Of a stretch of DNA of 64,000 nt, positions 10,227 to 22,738 are shown piece by piece; positions within the stretch are counted from its first letter, which is position 1, and each line of letters starts with the position of its first letter. The position numbers and the translations under genes are program-made. The stretch lies in the NCBI GenBank assembly GCA_023897205.1, contig JAHWDD010000001.1:5518001-5582000 (forward strand), in the 5' to 3' direction. The notes below the pieces were generated by a model, which searched no databases, was not told the DNA's origin, and was given only the letters and a program-made list of their open reading frames with translations. Source of the DNA: Exophiala sp. HKRS030. Lineage: Eukaryota; Ascomycota; Eurotiomycetes; Chaetothyriales; Herpotrichiellaceae.

Positions 10227-12333
10227 ATGTCGTGGAAATTGACAAAGAGTATGTGATCACAAATATGAGAAGGATCCGCGGATCTAAAATATGTTCTTGG
10301 GTTGTGAGTCCTCAGCGCTGACAGAATCTTAGAACTGAAGGAGACACACCTTGCGCCGTTGATGAGCGGGTCGAGTCGGTCGACATCAACTTCCACAGTC
10401 AAGCCTGATGAAGCTGCGCCGTCGGTAGATGCCAACGATCTGACAACGACTCAAAGCAACGTGAGCACTTCTTCGGCTACAACAAATGGCATTGGTATGT
10501 CTGGAGAACTCGGTACCCGTCTAGCAGTCTCTAATCATGTATAGCCGCTTCTGAGGCACTCACCTCACCGCCGGTGCAAAATACAAAGCCGGGTATCTTG
10601 ATAGTCACGCTCCACGAAGGAAAGCAGTTCTCTCTGCCACAACAATACCAGTCAGTCTTCAACAGCTTCTATGGATCAGGCGGGTCAGGCTCCGTTAGAC
10701 CAAGCTCTTCATATGCAGCTGGATCGTTAACATCGGGGTCGTATGCGCCTTCGAACCGACCGGTATCTACTCATGGTGGCATCAACGCTGCGCCAACTGT
10801 TCACGGTAGATACAATAGTAAATATCTACCATACGCACTGCTTGACTTCGACAAGTTGCAAGTGTTTGTCGATGCAGTATCTGGCAACCCGGAGAATCCA
10901 CTCTGGGCGGGTGACAACACCTCATTCAAATTCGATGTCTCGCGTGTCTGCGAACTTAGCATTCAGCTTTATCTTAGGAACCCAGCTGCAAGACCAGGAG
11001 TCGGCAGAAGTGAGGATATCTTCCTTGGCGGTGCCAGGGTCACTCCGAGATTTGAGGAAGCTAAGAATTTTGTTCCGGACCCCAAGAAGAGCAAGAAGGA
11101 GAACGAGAAGGCCGAAGCCGCTTGGAATAGTCAGGAGAAGCAAGCAGGCCAACTGGGCACCGAATGGATAGATATTCAGTTCGGCACAGGTGCAATCAAA
11201 GTCGGCGTCAATTATGTCGAAAACCGCCAGGGCAGTCTCAAGATCGACGACTTTGAGTTGTTGAAGGTGGTCGGTCGAGGTAGTTTCGGCAAGGTCATGC
11301 AGGTCATGAAGAAGGATACCGGTCGAATCTACGCCCTCAAGACAATCCGCAAAGCTCACATCATCTCCCGGTCTGAAGTCGCACATACTCTTGCAGAGAG
11401 GTCAGTTCTTGCACAAATTAACAATCCGTTTATCACGCCACTCAAGTTCTCCTTCCAATCACCAGACAAACTTTACTTCGTGCTGGCTTTTGTCAACGGT
11501 GGTGAACTCTTCCATCATCTCCAAAAGGAACAGCGATTCGACATCAACCGATCCAGATTCTACACTGCAGAGTTGTTGTGCGCTTTGGAATGTTTGCACG
11601 GTTTCAAGGTCATTTATCGAGATCTTAAGCCTGAGAACATTCTTCTCGACTACACTGGTCATATTGCTCTTTGTGACTTTGGATTGTGCAAGTTGGACAT
11701 GAAGGATGAGGATCGTACCAATACCTTCTGCGGGACCCCTGAGTACCTTGCACCAGAGCTCCTACTCGGCCACGGCTACACAAAGACTGTCGACTGGTGG
11801 ACATTGGGTGTGCTTCTCTACGAAATGTTGACTGGACTTCCGCCTTTCTACGATGAAAACACCAACGAAATGTACCGCAAGATTCTACAAGAACCGTTGC
11901 ACTTCCCTGGTCCCGAGATTGTCCCTGCAGCAGCCAAAGATCTTCTTCAGAAGTTGCTTGATCGCAACCCCGAGCGTCGACTTGGTGCCGGTGGTGCAGC
12001 TGAAATCAAGGCCCATCATTTCTTTGCGGGCATTGACTGGAGAAAGTTGTTGCAGCGCAAGTACGAGCCTAGCTTCAAGCCCAACGTGGTAAGTTCAGTT
12101 CAGGCATGGCAAATATTGAATCCTCTAACATGGAGTAGGTCGACGCTAGGGACACCGCAAATTTCGACAAGGAGTTCACATCCGAGGTGCCTAAAGATTC
12201 GTATGTCGAAGGACCTGTTCTTTCTCAGACAATGCAACAACAATTCGCTGGCTGGTCATACAACCGTCCTGTCGCTGGTCTAGGAGATGCTGGCGGAAGT
12301 GTCAAGGATCCTTCTTTCGATCGTATTCAGTAA
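10227..12333 (+). CDS. SCH9: AGC-family protein kinase, Sch9/SckA type
   Basis: Nutrient- and TOR-responsive kinase, the fungal counterpart of S6K/Akt. Exons read 10227-10248, 10333-10494, 10545-12088 and 12139-12333, with donors GTATGT, GTATGT and GTAAGT and consistent phases, giving 640 residues. The first exon is only 22 bases (MSWKLTK) and joins KLKETHLAPL. A C2-like region fills roughly 60-240. The kinase domain spans about 298-561, with Gly loop GRGSFG, catalytic Lys327, HRD-type YRDLKPEN (Asp421), and activation-loop Thr455 in TFCGTPEY, the PDK1 site. After the last intron the AGC tail continues with NFDKEF and the hydrophobic motif FAGWSY. Without that splice the frame ends in unrelated residues. 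The tail motif has Ser where budding-yeast Sch9 has Thr. Confidence 0.95.
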
Positions 12334-13075
12334 GGTTGAGCGTGGTTTTATCTAGTGTCTGCGATGAGACATGACACGACACGAAGAATGATTATTGAGC
12401 TGTTGGACTTTCAAGATTTGGGCCCGGGTATGTTTCATTGCCAGCCATGGAGAGCTTGGTCGAAAAGGATTTTCGGTTCAGCTAGTCACTCGTACATAGC
12501 TTGAGCCTTGGTTTCACACGGGCTCAAGCAAGCATGTTGTGTGTTAGATTTCGATTTGCATGGCGTCGCAAGGCCGTCTGCTCTTCGGCGGTAAATAAAT
12601 AAAATTGATGGGAACAGCTGACACGGCCTGCGGATATGTACGTGGTCATTCGTAGAGAAGTTCACGGAGCACTTGCGAACGTTCTGAAGCCGACATATAC
12701 ACAGAGCTGGCCCTGCACTGAGTAGTCCGTATAATACACTACGACACCTCGGACTGGCACGATGAATTTACTCGTGGAGTTTCTTGATGCTGAATTTCTC
12801 CACATTGTTGAGAGCCGAAATTCGGTCCTGTTTTCCCCGCATCTTGAACTGTTCCGAGATCAATCGACATTTGCGAGAGAGGGACAACAATCTCGCAACA
12901 TGACCGGTGCAGCTATAAGAAGGGGCCTGAGGTGAAAAGCCCCCAGCTGGTGAAACTGAGCGTCTTCTTCTCCTGTCGTCTTTTGATGTTTTGGAAGTAG
13001 TAGGCGGCGCTCTCTACTTTTATTGTTAGACACAGCTCTCGATCGAGGTCTGGGGAAACGCTTGTACCGTCAGTC
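12334..13075. other. Intergenic region between SCH9 and the CitE-like gene
   Basis: This 742-base stretch between two same-strand genes should hold a 3' UTR and a promoter. No coding frame is convincing on either strand. Confidence 0.5.
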
Positions 13076-14125
13076 ATGGCTGCGAAGAACGTCCTACGCC
13101 GGGCGATTCTATATGGTATGTTGAATGCCCTCCTGATTGTGGCGTACGTGATCATCTAATTGAGCATTATTATCATCATTTCAGTCCCTGGCTCGTCCCA
13201 GAGATTCCTCGACAAGTCCCGGTCCTTGACGGCCGACTGCGTCGCGTACGACCTCGAAGACAGCGTGACTCCCGGCCTCAAAGCCGAAGCACGCACCGCC
13301 GTCCGTCGAAGCCTGGACCAAAACTTGCCCGGGGGGATCAAAGAGCGCGCCGTGAGGATCAACAGTGTAGGGTCGGGCCTGGCGCTGGCCGATCTACAAG
13401 AGGTGGTGAAGTCGAAGAACCTGACGACGTTGGTGGTGCCCAAGGTCGAAGGGCCGGGGGATCTGACGTTCATACGTGATGTGCTGGAACACAGTCGCGC
13501 CGAGCAGAAGAGGTCGGGTCAGGGCCAGCAAGAGGAGGGCGCGGACAGCACGAACAACGTCAGCGTGCTCGCTTTGATCGAGAGCGCAAAGAGTCTACTG
13601 AGTTTGAACGACATCTGCCGCGCCGCACCGGGCCTGTTGCAGGGCCTCGTGTTCGCGGCCGAGGACTACGCCCTGGACATGAGCATCACGCGGACGCCGG
13701 ACCTGACCGAGTTTCTGTACGCGAGGCAGGCCATCGCCACGGCGGCGCGGGCCTACAACCTTCCCAGCACCATCGACTTGGTGACCACGAGTTTCAAGTC
13801 CGAGGCCGACCACGAGTTGCTGAGGGCGGAAGCCGAACAAGGGAAAGGGATGGGTTACAATGGGAAACAGTGCATCCACCCGAGCCAGGTCGACACGGTG
13901 CAGGGGATCTTCAGTCCCAGTGAGCGCGAGGTCGAGTGGGCCGTCAGGATCGTGATCGCTCAGAAACGAGCCGAGGAACTTGGGAAGGGGGCGTGGGCGA
14001 TGGACGGAAAAATGATCGACGCTCCCGTGGAAGGCAAGGCGAGGGCCATAGTGGCAAAGGCAGGGTTATGTGGTTTCGACGTCGACAGCCTCAGGGAAAA
14101 GTGGAAGGATCAGCAGCCGGAATGA
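13076..14125 (+). CDS. CitE/CLYBL-like lyase (HpcH/HpaI aldolase superfamily)
   Basis: Exons 13076-13115 and 13185-14125 (donor GTATGT, acceptor TTCAG) give 326 residues starting MAAKNVLRRAILY and joining VPGSSQRF. The family cleaves or makes CoA thioesters such as citramalyl-CoA, malyl-CoA or citryl-CoA. Visible motifs are YDLEDSV near residue 40, RINS, ALIESAKSL and FAAEDYALD, which carry the metal-binding Glu and Asp, and the C-terminal GKQCIHPSQV. The basic N-terminus is compatible with a short mitochondrial presequence, as in mammalian CLYBL, but this is inference. The unspliced frame begins with an Ile run at an intronic ATG and should not be used. The gene is GC-richer than its neighbours, with many CGC/GAC codons. 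The exact substrate cannot be told from sequence. Confidence 0.88.
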
Positions 14126-14446
14126 GGGATGGAAAAGGGAAAATAGATCATAAAATCAAAAATCCAATATTGATGAAAAGCTGAAAGAGAGGAAAAGGCA
14201 CGCCTGCTGTCCTGATGCTAATCTCTTCTCAATTAAACAGTAACTCCTATATCTGTGGTGGCTCATATTTTGAGTGTGTATCCAAAAAACCGTCTGCTGC
14301 TGCTGCTCCTGCACACGCCTTTCTGGATGTGCATTTTTGATACTCTTGCTAAAATTAGAATTCTGGTGTGATTTTGGAACTTTCTGGAAGTCGAGTAGTA
14401 ATGAATCTTCTCGATTGGTCTTTGGGGGGGAAAAGGATTTTCTTTT
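14126..14446. other. Short convergent intergenic region
   Basis: These 321 bases lie between two converging genes and should contain both 3' UTRs. The DNA is AT-rich and I see no gene in it. Confidence 0.6.
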
Positions 14447-15915
14447 CTATAGCTTCTTCATCGTCTTGCGCAAGCTGCCGTTTGAAGTGGCGCTGTTTGA
14501 ATGGTCCGAGAAGGATTGCGCCTCTTTGTGATCCGCCTCCTTTCGCTTGATGGTCAGACAGTTGATGTCGAGAACGTCGCAGATGCGATTGATGACTCGC
14601 ACTGCCCACGTAAAGTACAACGCCATAGCGTACAGCAGGTAGGCGTAGAGGTACAGGCGCTCGAAAGTGGGCGACATCTGCTTATAGCCGAACAGGGGAA
14701 GCCAGGCCAGTACGGCACCACCGATCAATGGCGCCATCGATGATGTCCAGTACGGAAAAGGTCGACGAGTCAAATGATGCAGGATGATCTTGGTTGTAAG
14801 TCTACCGAAGACGAATGACATGGTCAGAGAGAAGATCAAAAGGTGGTTGTTTGCCAACAGAGTCGAGTAAGGAGAGCCGAGCCACGCCATGCAGCTTCCT
14901 ATAAAAATAATGATCGGCGCCCACTCCAGAAAGACCGGCAGTAACGGTAAGTCTGCCTGGTGCCGGGCTTTTGCGACGTGGTAGACGCAAGCTGGGAGGT
15001 GAGCCGTGAAGAAGGCCACCAGAATTATCGGCACCCAGAGGTCGCGGAAGGTCAGGTCGGAGGGAATGTCGATGGGCAGACCCTCCGGGAGCGAGACAAA
15101 TTCTGCCATGCGGTGTGACCAGATCTGAGGGCCCAAGTAGCCCGAGAGAACCATCACAGCGCAGGCGAGTATCAACCCTTCAGTCGGCCCGTTGAATGCA
15201 CCCAGATACAGTGTATGGGTGTGGTACGTTTCCCAGGTGGAAAAGAACATGGGCAGACAAGGAACCAGAGCTGTAAAAGCACCCGTCTTGCTTGGGCCCA
15301 GTCCCATGGCGGCCGTCTCACAGAGGCTCGCCAGTGTGCAGTTGAGTGAGTCGATGCCATGGTCGAACAGCTCGCCAAGAGGACTCGAAGTTCCTGTCCG
15401 TCGAGCTTGTTTGCCATCGATATTGTCCATGGTTGAATACCTCGAATTCAAGTCAGACTCACACTCAACCGTCCCCGTCGGGACAGCTTCAAATCACTTA
15501 CAACCACAACCCAGCGGCGAAGCTGTAATAGACCCATGTTGGGCCTGGTCCGACAAGATCAGGTATGAAGATCTGAATAAAGACAACATTGACTAGAATG
15601 CAGACGAAACCCAGCAAAGTGACCATGTTCGGGGCGAGCCACATGGGTAACAGCTTGACCGCGCCATTCCACTAGATAGGGGGAATTAGCCTGAATTGTC
15701 AGTCTACTGTTGCTGAGAAAGTAGTATTTACATAGTGCCGCAATATATAGTTTGAAATGAACGATTTGTCCACGCTCTGGTACTTGTAGGTCATCAGATG
15801 GACCATGGCCTGGTCAGAGAGAGGGTCTACTATGCAGAATTGCGTGTCAGCCAAAGCTGCCAGCATCCGGAGGTGCGTATGGGCTGATAGGCTTCTACCT
15901 ACCTGACTCGGCCAT
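14447..15915 (-). CDS. CPT1: Choline/ethanolaminephosphotransferase (CDP-alcohol phosphatidyltransferase)
   Basis: Transfers phosphocholine or phosphoethanolamine from the CDP-alcohol to diacylglycerol in ER/Golgi membranes (Kennedy pathway). Four exons read 15915-15903, 15829-15732, 15671-15502 and 15440-14447, all with GT donors and AG acceptors and consistent phases, giving 424 residues. The first exon is only 13 bases (MAES). The family signature DG-x2-AR-x8-G-x3-D-x3-D is complete as DGKQAR...GELFDHGID and follows directly from the exon 3-4 joint (LWLYSTMDNIDGK). Multiple hydrophobic segments follow, and the charged C-terminus ends TMKKL. The shorter unspliced frame that starts MNSRYSTM lacks the first membrane helix. 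Whether it prefers choline or ethanolamine cannot be decided here; the symbol follows the yeast family member. Confidence 0.93.
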
Positions 15916-16870
15916 TGTTGTTGCGTCGGGGTCTTGAAGCAAGATCGTAAAGGTGTCTAGACGTCTATGCCGCTGAGAATATCCGGCAGAATCGAAGAAA
16001 AAAGGGAGATTCACGAGAAGAGGTTTCCAACCACTACCTGTACATGGCGCATAGGGGATTTTCTTTGAAAGAATGGCAGTGATTGACAAGCAGAAGCTTC
16101 CTCTAGGTGAGGAAGAGAACAGAAGAATTTCTCCAACAGATTGAGAGAGGGAAAGAGACGGAGAGAGTGAAGTTCTGAAATTTTAGGGAGTGGATGCGTA
16201 TGTAACATGTTCGCTTGTTATTGTCCAACGAAGCAGCATGAAGTCGGCGCGTGAACCAAGCTGGTTTGGTCTGACTGAAGGATATTTCAAGTGTCCAGGC
16301 CCAAGGAGCCGCCTGAGAGATTCGCATGGGTCGCTCGGGTGGTCAAAAAGAGCAGTCAGACAGAGTATGCTAGTGCCAAGACCATATTTTAGGCTGTGGA
16401 ATTTAGTGAGGTACTACAGGCAGAGAGTGGGTGACTTTGCGGGAATGCCTTGTCATTCAATGTCATTTGATATCTTTAGGTGCCTATTAACGCTATCCTC
16501 GGCGTCATTTAGCGTCATTTGTTCTCCATATCATTTTCGTTTCTCACGTGCCGTCGCGTCGCCATCGGCTTCGCTCATCGAACATCGAACATCGAATATC
16601 AAACAATAACCTTCATGGTATTGATCGTTCTTGCTATCCAACCTCACAACAATTGATAGGCAGCCTCGTTGGGATTTCTATTTGACGCCTTCTCACGCTG
16701 ATACTTTCTACGTGGCTGGTTGCGCTGGTCACATGACTACCTTCTCTTACCTTTGATCACTATGATTCTTAGACGGTGTCACTTCGCCATCGCATAGCTG
16801 AAACTCGACTTAGCATGCTTATGATGCAGATTCATTATCAAGACAGGATCTCCAACTAAATCTCGTCGCA
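15916..16870. promoter_or_regulatory. Shared upstream region of CPT1-like and TAF2 genes
   Basis: This 955-base interval lies between divergent start codons. A TCATT(T)-rich block (about 16455-16520) and a cluster of CGAACATCGAA units (about 16577-16600) precede TAF2. No coding frame is supported. Confidence 0.5.
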
Positions 16871-19800
16871 ATGGATTCTGCGGGCTTTCAGCAGCCGTCG
16901 CTGGCGCCTCCATTGCCAGTACCAATCCCGTCTTTCACCGTTGCACATCAGAAGGTCGACATTGATGTCAATTTCAATCAACAAATTGCGGGGAGAACAG
17001 AGATCACCATTTATCCCGATTCTCAAGACCTGCGAGAAATCAGACTTCACGGCCGCATATGTGTTGTCAAGAAGGTTTTGGTGAACAACCTACCTCCTCC
17101 TTCAGTGCGCCACGAAGATCCTTGTGAACAACTTGCCCTCCATTCCAATAGTACCGCTCATCAGCACCATCTTCTGTTCGAAAAGATCGCTCGATCGGTT
17201 GGTCCTGACCCAGATCCGGATCTTATCGTCACTCTACCTAAAAAGCTGAAGATCCTCCCCGTTGAAGTGGCTGAAGTTCACACGCAAGCCTCGGGCTCCA
17301 TCAAAATCTCAGACCCTGCTATAGCAGGTCCTTCTGCTGCAGAGACCACGCAGGCCTTGACAGACACGACTGTTGCCAAATTCACACCCCTCACTTTAGT
17401 GATAGAATTTGAGACCTGCCACGCTCGAGAAACTCTTCACTTCGTGGCAGGGAAACGTGGCAGCGGTCGCTGGCCTCATGCCTACACTCGATCGAAGCTT
17501 GGGCGCGGGGGTGCGTCATCACTTTTCCCGTGTGTTGATCTTATCAACAGTCGATGCACCTGGGATATATCCATCAGATGTCCACGGACTGTGGGTGATG
17601 CTTTAAATCAAGCCCTGTCCGTTGATCTTTCTTCTCTCGACATTGACCCGTCTTCCCAAGACGCTCGGCACGGCTTTGAAAGCAAAGAGATGACCGTAGT
17701 ATGCTCCGGTGAGCTGACCGACGAAATTCTGGACAAGAGCGATAACACCCAGAAAACGGTGTCCTTCTCCTGCTCACAACAATTAGCCCCACAGCAGATT
17801 GGATTTGCTATCGGCCCCTTTGAACGCGTCAACCTAGGCGAGCTTCGCGATGCTCAAGAAGTGGAAGAACTTGGTCGCAACGCTGTTGAAATGCTGGCAT
17901 TTTGCTTGCCGGGCCGTGCAGAAGAGACTAAAAATACCTGCCTCCCCCTGACGGAAGCCATCGACTTTGTTGTACACAAGTACATCTCTTGCCCCTTTCG
18001 GTCATATTCGATGTGCTTCATCGAAGACATACCCACAGACGTATCCATTTTTGCCGGCATATCGATGTGCAGCACGAGGTTACTTTACCCCGAGGACGTT
18101 ATTGATCCTGCTCAAGAGGTGACAAGACAACTGGCACATGCTATTGTAGCGCAATGGATTGGCATCAATGTCATTGCAGAAGAGCCACGAGACAATTGGG
18201 TCATTATTGGTGGCGCCTACTTCATCACGAATCTCTTCATGAGAGAACTGTGCGGTAACAACGAGTATCGGTACCACATGAAACAATTAGCCGACCGTGT
18301 CTATGAGCTCGACCACGAGCGCCCGTCAATATACGAAATGGGTGCTTTGCTCCATGTTGATCCAGCTGAATATGAGTTCATTGCTATCAAAGCACCTGTT
18401 GTCCTTTTCATCCTGGACCGTCGCATCGCGAAGACCCAAGGAACTTCAAAAATGCCAGCCATACTTGCAAAGATCCTTACCCGAGCCCGAACTGGCGATC
18501 TAGTTAACAACGCCCTTTCGACCGACCTGTTTCAGAAGACGGCAGAGCGGTTTGGTCATACCAAATATGACGACTTTCTGGCACAATGGGTCAAAGGTGC
18601 GGGCTGTCCAAGATTCTCTGCGTTCCAGAGGTTCAACAAGAAGAAGCTCGTTGTGGAGATGCTCATCAAGCAAACCCAAGGTACTACAACAACGGACCGA
18701 GAGCTTGATGTCGAGTCATTCATTCGCGATGCTCGTGAAGACTTCCAGACTGTGTATGCGGCTCCTGCACAACCTGTTTTCACAGGGCCTATGACGATTA
18801 GAATTCACGAGGCTGATGGAACGCCATACGAACACATTGTGGAAATCAAGGATGTCCAGACTACATTCGATATCCCTTACAACACAAAATACAAACGACT
18901 CAAGAGAAGCAAGAAGCAGCGAGCAAGAGCCAGCACCAAAGCCGCTGCCGAGGTCGGAGAGGAGGAGGGTGAAGCTCTGGTCTACTGTCTCGGCGACGTT
19001 CTGCAGAGCGAAGAAGATGTTGCCAATTGGAAGATCACTGAATGGAGTGCCGACGACGAAGAGCGGATGAATTCTGAGTCGTACGAATGGATACGACTAG
19101 ACGCTGACTTTGAATGGATCTGCCAGATCAATCTCCAGATGCCAGGGTACATGTTCACTTCACAGCTTCAGCAGGATAGAGATGTCGTCGCGCAGCTCGA
19201 AGCGTTGAGGCATATCTCAAGTTACCCTGCGTCGCCACTTGTGTCATCCATCTTCATCCGAACGTTGATGGACAGACGATACTTCCATGGGGTGCGTTCG
19301 CTAGCAGCGCAAGGCCTTGTAAAACATGCAAGAGACGAAAATGATGCAAAGAACATTGGCTTATTCCATCTCAAAAAAGCATTTGAAGAATTGTATTGTA
19401 TCACCGAACAGGGTCTAGCCATGACAAGGCCAAACAACTTCTCAGATCAACTGGCATACCTTTTACAATGCGAGATCATCGAAGCGATCTCCAGAGTGCG
19501 AGACAGCCGCGGGCATACACCAAAGGAAGTCAAAGAATTTCTGTTGGACAAGCTCAAGTTCAACGACAATTCTGCCAACGATTACTCGGACGCTTTCTAT
19601 GTAGCTCGACTCATGAAGGCGCTCACGACCGCGATTATTGCCCGCCCGCAGCACCATCTCGGCGTAGATGACATGGACCTTGACCTCGAGGATGAGATGC
19701 ATGAGATGAGCCAACTCGAGAACCAATTCGTCGAAGAAATTGATCGATATCGTCGTATGGACGAATGGACCAGCTCGTTTCAAAACTTGTATTCGCGAAC

Positions 19801-20708
19801 AGCACTTGAGTGTCAATCAGTCCTTGCTGCCGCCGGTATCAGTCAATATTCACCTCTGCATTTCTTGCAGTATACGCGTCCGGGAAACCACGACATGCTC
19901 CGGCAAGCTGCATACAATGTCCTCATAACGCCGAAAGCCCTCGATGAGCCGTCAGTACTTCGTTATGTGTTATACTGTATGGTTGCGGACTCCTCCCCAT
20001 GGCTTCGACAGAGTCTACAAAGAGCTTTTGGTAGAGTCCTGGCAAAGCGTGCCATTGGTGACAAGAGCGCTACTGTCCAGCCTGCGGGCGACGGACTTGT
20101 GATTGAGGATACAGCTGCGGCCGACGCTCGACAGGCCGATCTAGCTAGGCGGCAGACGATGGAAGGCGCAATGGCTGCCCTTAAAAGGGAGCTGGGAGGC
20201 CATGAAGCTCTCAAGTCTGCTCTCTGGAACGCTGTGTGCTATGACCAGATTACCCTAGACGATTTGCAGACCATGCTGGAATTCTGCCGACTACTCTACG
20301 AACCAAAGAATGAAATGAAAGTCAGTCTACGGATGCCACGGTACTGGCGGGTCGAGAATCTCGGGAAGGTAAAATATCCTTTTTACTCTGGATTTAAATC
20401 TCAGCTAACGCGGTGTTGTTTAGGGCAAGCTCAGATTCGTGCCTACTCAAAAAGTCAGGGCGAAGGCCGTACCGAAATGGCAACCTCCTCCTCCTCCTCC
20501 GCCGGTGGCTCGTCCAGAGATGTCTTCTCGACCCAGTGTTGGTGGCAGTGGAGGCTTGAAATTGACGTTCAAGATGGGTTCGCAGTCGTCTCGTCCCACA
20601 CCCACTCCTCCCCCGCCACAGCCGTCGCCAAAACAACCAGCAGCGCGACCACAGAGTGCTGCGCCTGGTCGTGTCGTGCTCAAATTGAAGCCTCCTCCGA
20701 AGGACTAA
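16871..20708 (+). CDS. TAF2: TFIID subunit TAF2 (TBP-associated factor, 150 kDa class)
   Basis: Exons 16871-20368 and 20424-20708 (donor GTAAAA, acceptor TTTAG, phase 0) give 1260 residues. TAF2 is a TFIID subunit that contacts promoter DNA around the initiator. The N-terminal half has an M1-aminopeptidase fold, visible from FTVAHQKVDIDVNF through GRWPHAYTRSKLG. The catalytic HExxH is absent: the equivalent region reads RQLAHAIVAQWIG, as expected for this non-enzymatic family. A HEAT-like region follows. The second exon encodes a Pro-rich tail (WQPPPPPPP, PTPTPPPPQP) ending LKLKPPPKD. Read without splicing, the frame runs to 20857 through Ser-rich nonsense. A KRSKKQRAR basic cluster lies near 680. 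It converges on the SmG gene. Confidence 0.95.
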
Positions 20709-21064
20709 TCGGTGGCAAAGGGTGTCGATTCGATCACAACTCGAGTATTCGTTTGCAGCGAAAATTGCGCATTGTCATCAACACTTCACTCCCGGACGCA
20801 ACCCGAAATCTTAGACTTTCCACCATAGAGGCTTGTTCGCCGTCGATACCCAGATAGCATGTTTTGTATAACAGTGTAGCATTCGTAATGCATTCAAACC
20901 AAACACATCTTTTGGAAAAGCCCAGAGCCTTGTACCCGATTTTCATGAATCTTTAGGAGAACATGATTTTTTGAGCCTGCGCCTCGCGTCCATGCCAATC
21001 AACATTTATCGTGGTAATTCCAATGCGCCGTCAATTTTGATACTTTGAAGGATTCGTTTGGTGA
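20709..21064. other. Convergent intergenic region between TAF2 and SmG
   Basis: These 356 bases should hold two 3' UTRs. The apparent continuation of the TAF2 frame to 20857 is intron read-through, not coding. Confidence 0.6.
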
Positions 21065-21478
21065 TCATCGTCGGTCATCGCCCATGCGCTCCAGGGCTTC
21101 GAGCATAACAACGCTGTTTCCACGGATGACTACCATTCCTAGACGTTCGCGTTCACCGCCTGGCTTCTCTTCGACGGCGTCGTCCAAGACTATATTGAGA
21201 AAGACCTGTGTTTGGTCAGTCACTCGTTCTTGAGTGCGGCAACTCAGGAAAGAAAACGAAAACATACATCGTAACCTCTCAGGATACCAATGACTTTTCG
21301 ATTGGCGTTGAGTTGGACAAACAGGCGCTTTTCCATGTACTATTGTTTGTAACGCGGGCAGGTGTCAGCAAAAGTACCGTCATCACATATACGGGAGGGA
21401 CATTTTATCTCCAGCGAGCAGGAGTAGGTGGGTGGGTAGGTACAATACCTTCCTGAGTTCTGGTTGTGCTTGAGGCAT
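21065..21478 (-). CDS. SMX2: Small nuclear ribonucleoprotein G (SmG)
   Basis: Three exons read 21478-21449, 21339-21268 and 21205-21065 (donors GTATTG and GTATGT, acceptors ATAG and ACAG, all phase 0), giving 80 residues. SmG is one of seven Sm proteins forming the ring on U1, U2, U4 and U5 snRNAs. The start MPQAQPELRKYMEKRL is typical of the family. Sm1 is seen as LNANRKVIGILRGYDVFLNIVLDDA and Sm2 as LGMVVIRGNSVVML. The length matches the 75-80 residues of other SmG proteins. The gene is easily missed because no single frame covers it. Confidence 0.96.
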
Positions 21479-22738
21479 GGCGGCGGCTGGGAAGGGTGCT
21501 GTGGGTGTACTGGGTTGAAGGTGGTCTCGAGGAGAATATTTGCGCGAGAATAAGAGTCGGGCTCAACGTGTTCGATCGCGGAGAGAGGATTTGCGACAAT
21601 TGTTGTATGTTTCTTTTCGGAATCGAAGGCGCAGGTCAAACACTTTTTGGCATTGCAATGCTGGGTTCGAGTTTGCGGAGAAATTATGCCAAGGTTTGAA
21701 GATTGACTCTAATCGGGTGTTGTGCCATTGCCGCTTTATCACTCACTGGGTTGTTCTCAATCTGAGGACACTCTTACAGTGTAAGGAGATATTGAAAGCG
21801 GCAACTAGAGACAGGCTACAGCTTATGTGCTTGCACTCCTTGCACCTTCTATTCCTCGAGGGCTTCGACATGGTTTTCTCTAGTTTTCTGACAAAGCCTA
21901 AGAACAAGGCATACTGGAGGAATGGGTCCATTCAATCTGGTCAAGTGACCATCACGAAGACAGAGCCCGAATCTACGGATAATGCAGACCCAAAAATGAG
22001 GTCCACGATAAGGATACTTTTATGCGACTCAGGGGCAGGCAAAAGGGTAGCTTGCAAGTTCAGCGACGGCCTCAGTGGAAGGTGCCTTGCTTTGTGAACT
22101 GGATGTACATGTGATGCTCAACAATGGAGGCTATCCCTATGCTTTTGTTCGATACGACCACATCTCATCACATCACACCAACGACATACAACGTACAACA
22201 TATCCCCAGTACCAGCCAGCTCGATCGATATAAAGGTAATGGGAACTTTCTGTTTCCGAACAGCATCACTTTGGGTCTTGATACGTGAGGTCACCGTCAA
22301 CGCACTAAAATGACACCATGACTCGAAAAGTGTGGCCGGATAACTGTTGGTGGAATTCACGAAGTGGTAAGTCATAGGGTGATACCACCTCAGTGCAAAC
22401 GACGGATGACTGCAAAGGACCGTTTGTGGAACTACTACAGAACAGTATAAATTTGATTCTTTTGCGCCAGACTCCTACTCACCCCAGACTCATCATCTTT
22501 TTGGGTCTCGTCACAGTGTCTACAAGGAACCATCACGATCTTCAAACCTGAGGGAGGGTATACATACTTACGTTACACTCGTCTGCCAAACTTGTCTGTC
22601 ATACCACTATCGAGTGTCGGCCACCGACGAATATCACGCAGCCTCGGAAGGAGGGACAGATATATTGAAACCACGATCCGGTTCATCAACGGGGAGGTTG
22701 TTGTCACACGTACAACACTCGGCCTGTTTCCCCCTTCA
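21479..22738. other. Intergenic region upstream of SmG and the Cys-tailed small gene
   Basis: This 1.26-kb divergent interval contains reading frames but none starts at a good ATG with a recognisable product. It should hold the promoters of SmG (minus) and of the gene at 22739 (plus). Confidence 0.5.

Noticed and set aside
20369..20857. Continuation of the TAF2 frame through the intron
   Set aside because: It gives Ser-rich nonsense, while splicing at 20368/20424 yields the expected Lys/Pro-rich TAF2 tail.
22592..22738. Longer version of the Cys-tailed protein
   Set aside because: The frame is open, but the apparent start at 22592 is TTG and there is no ATG before 22739.
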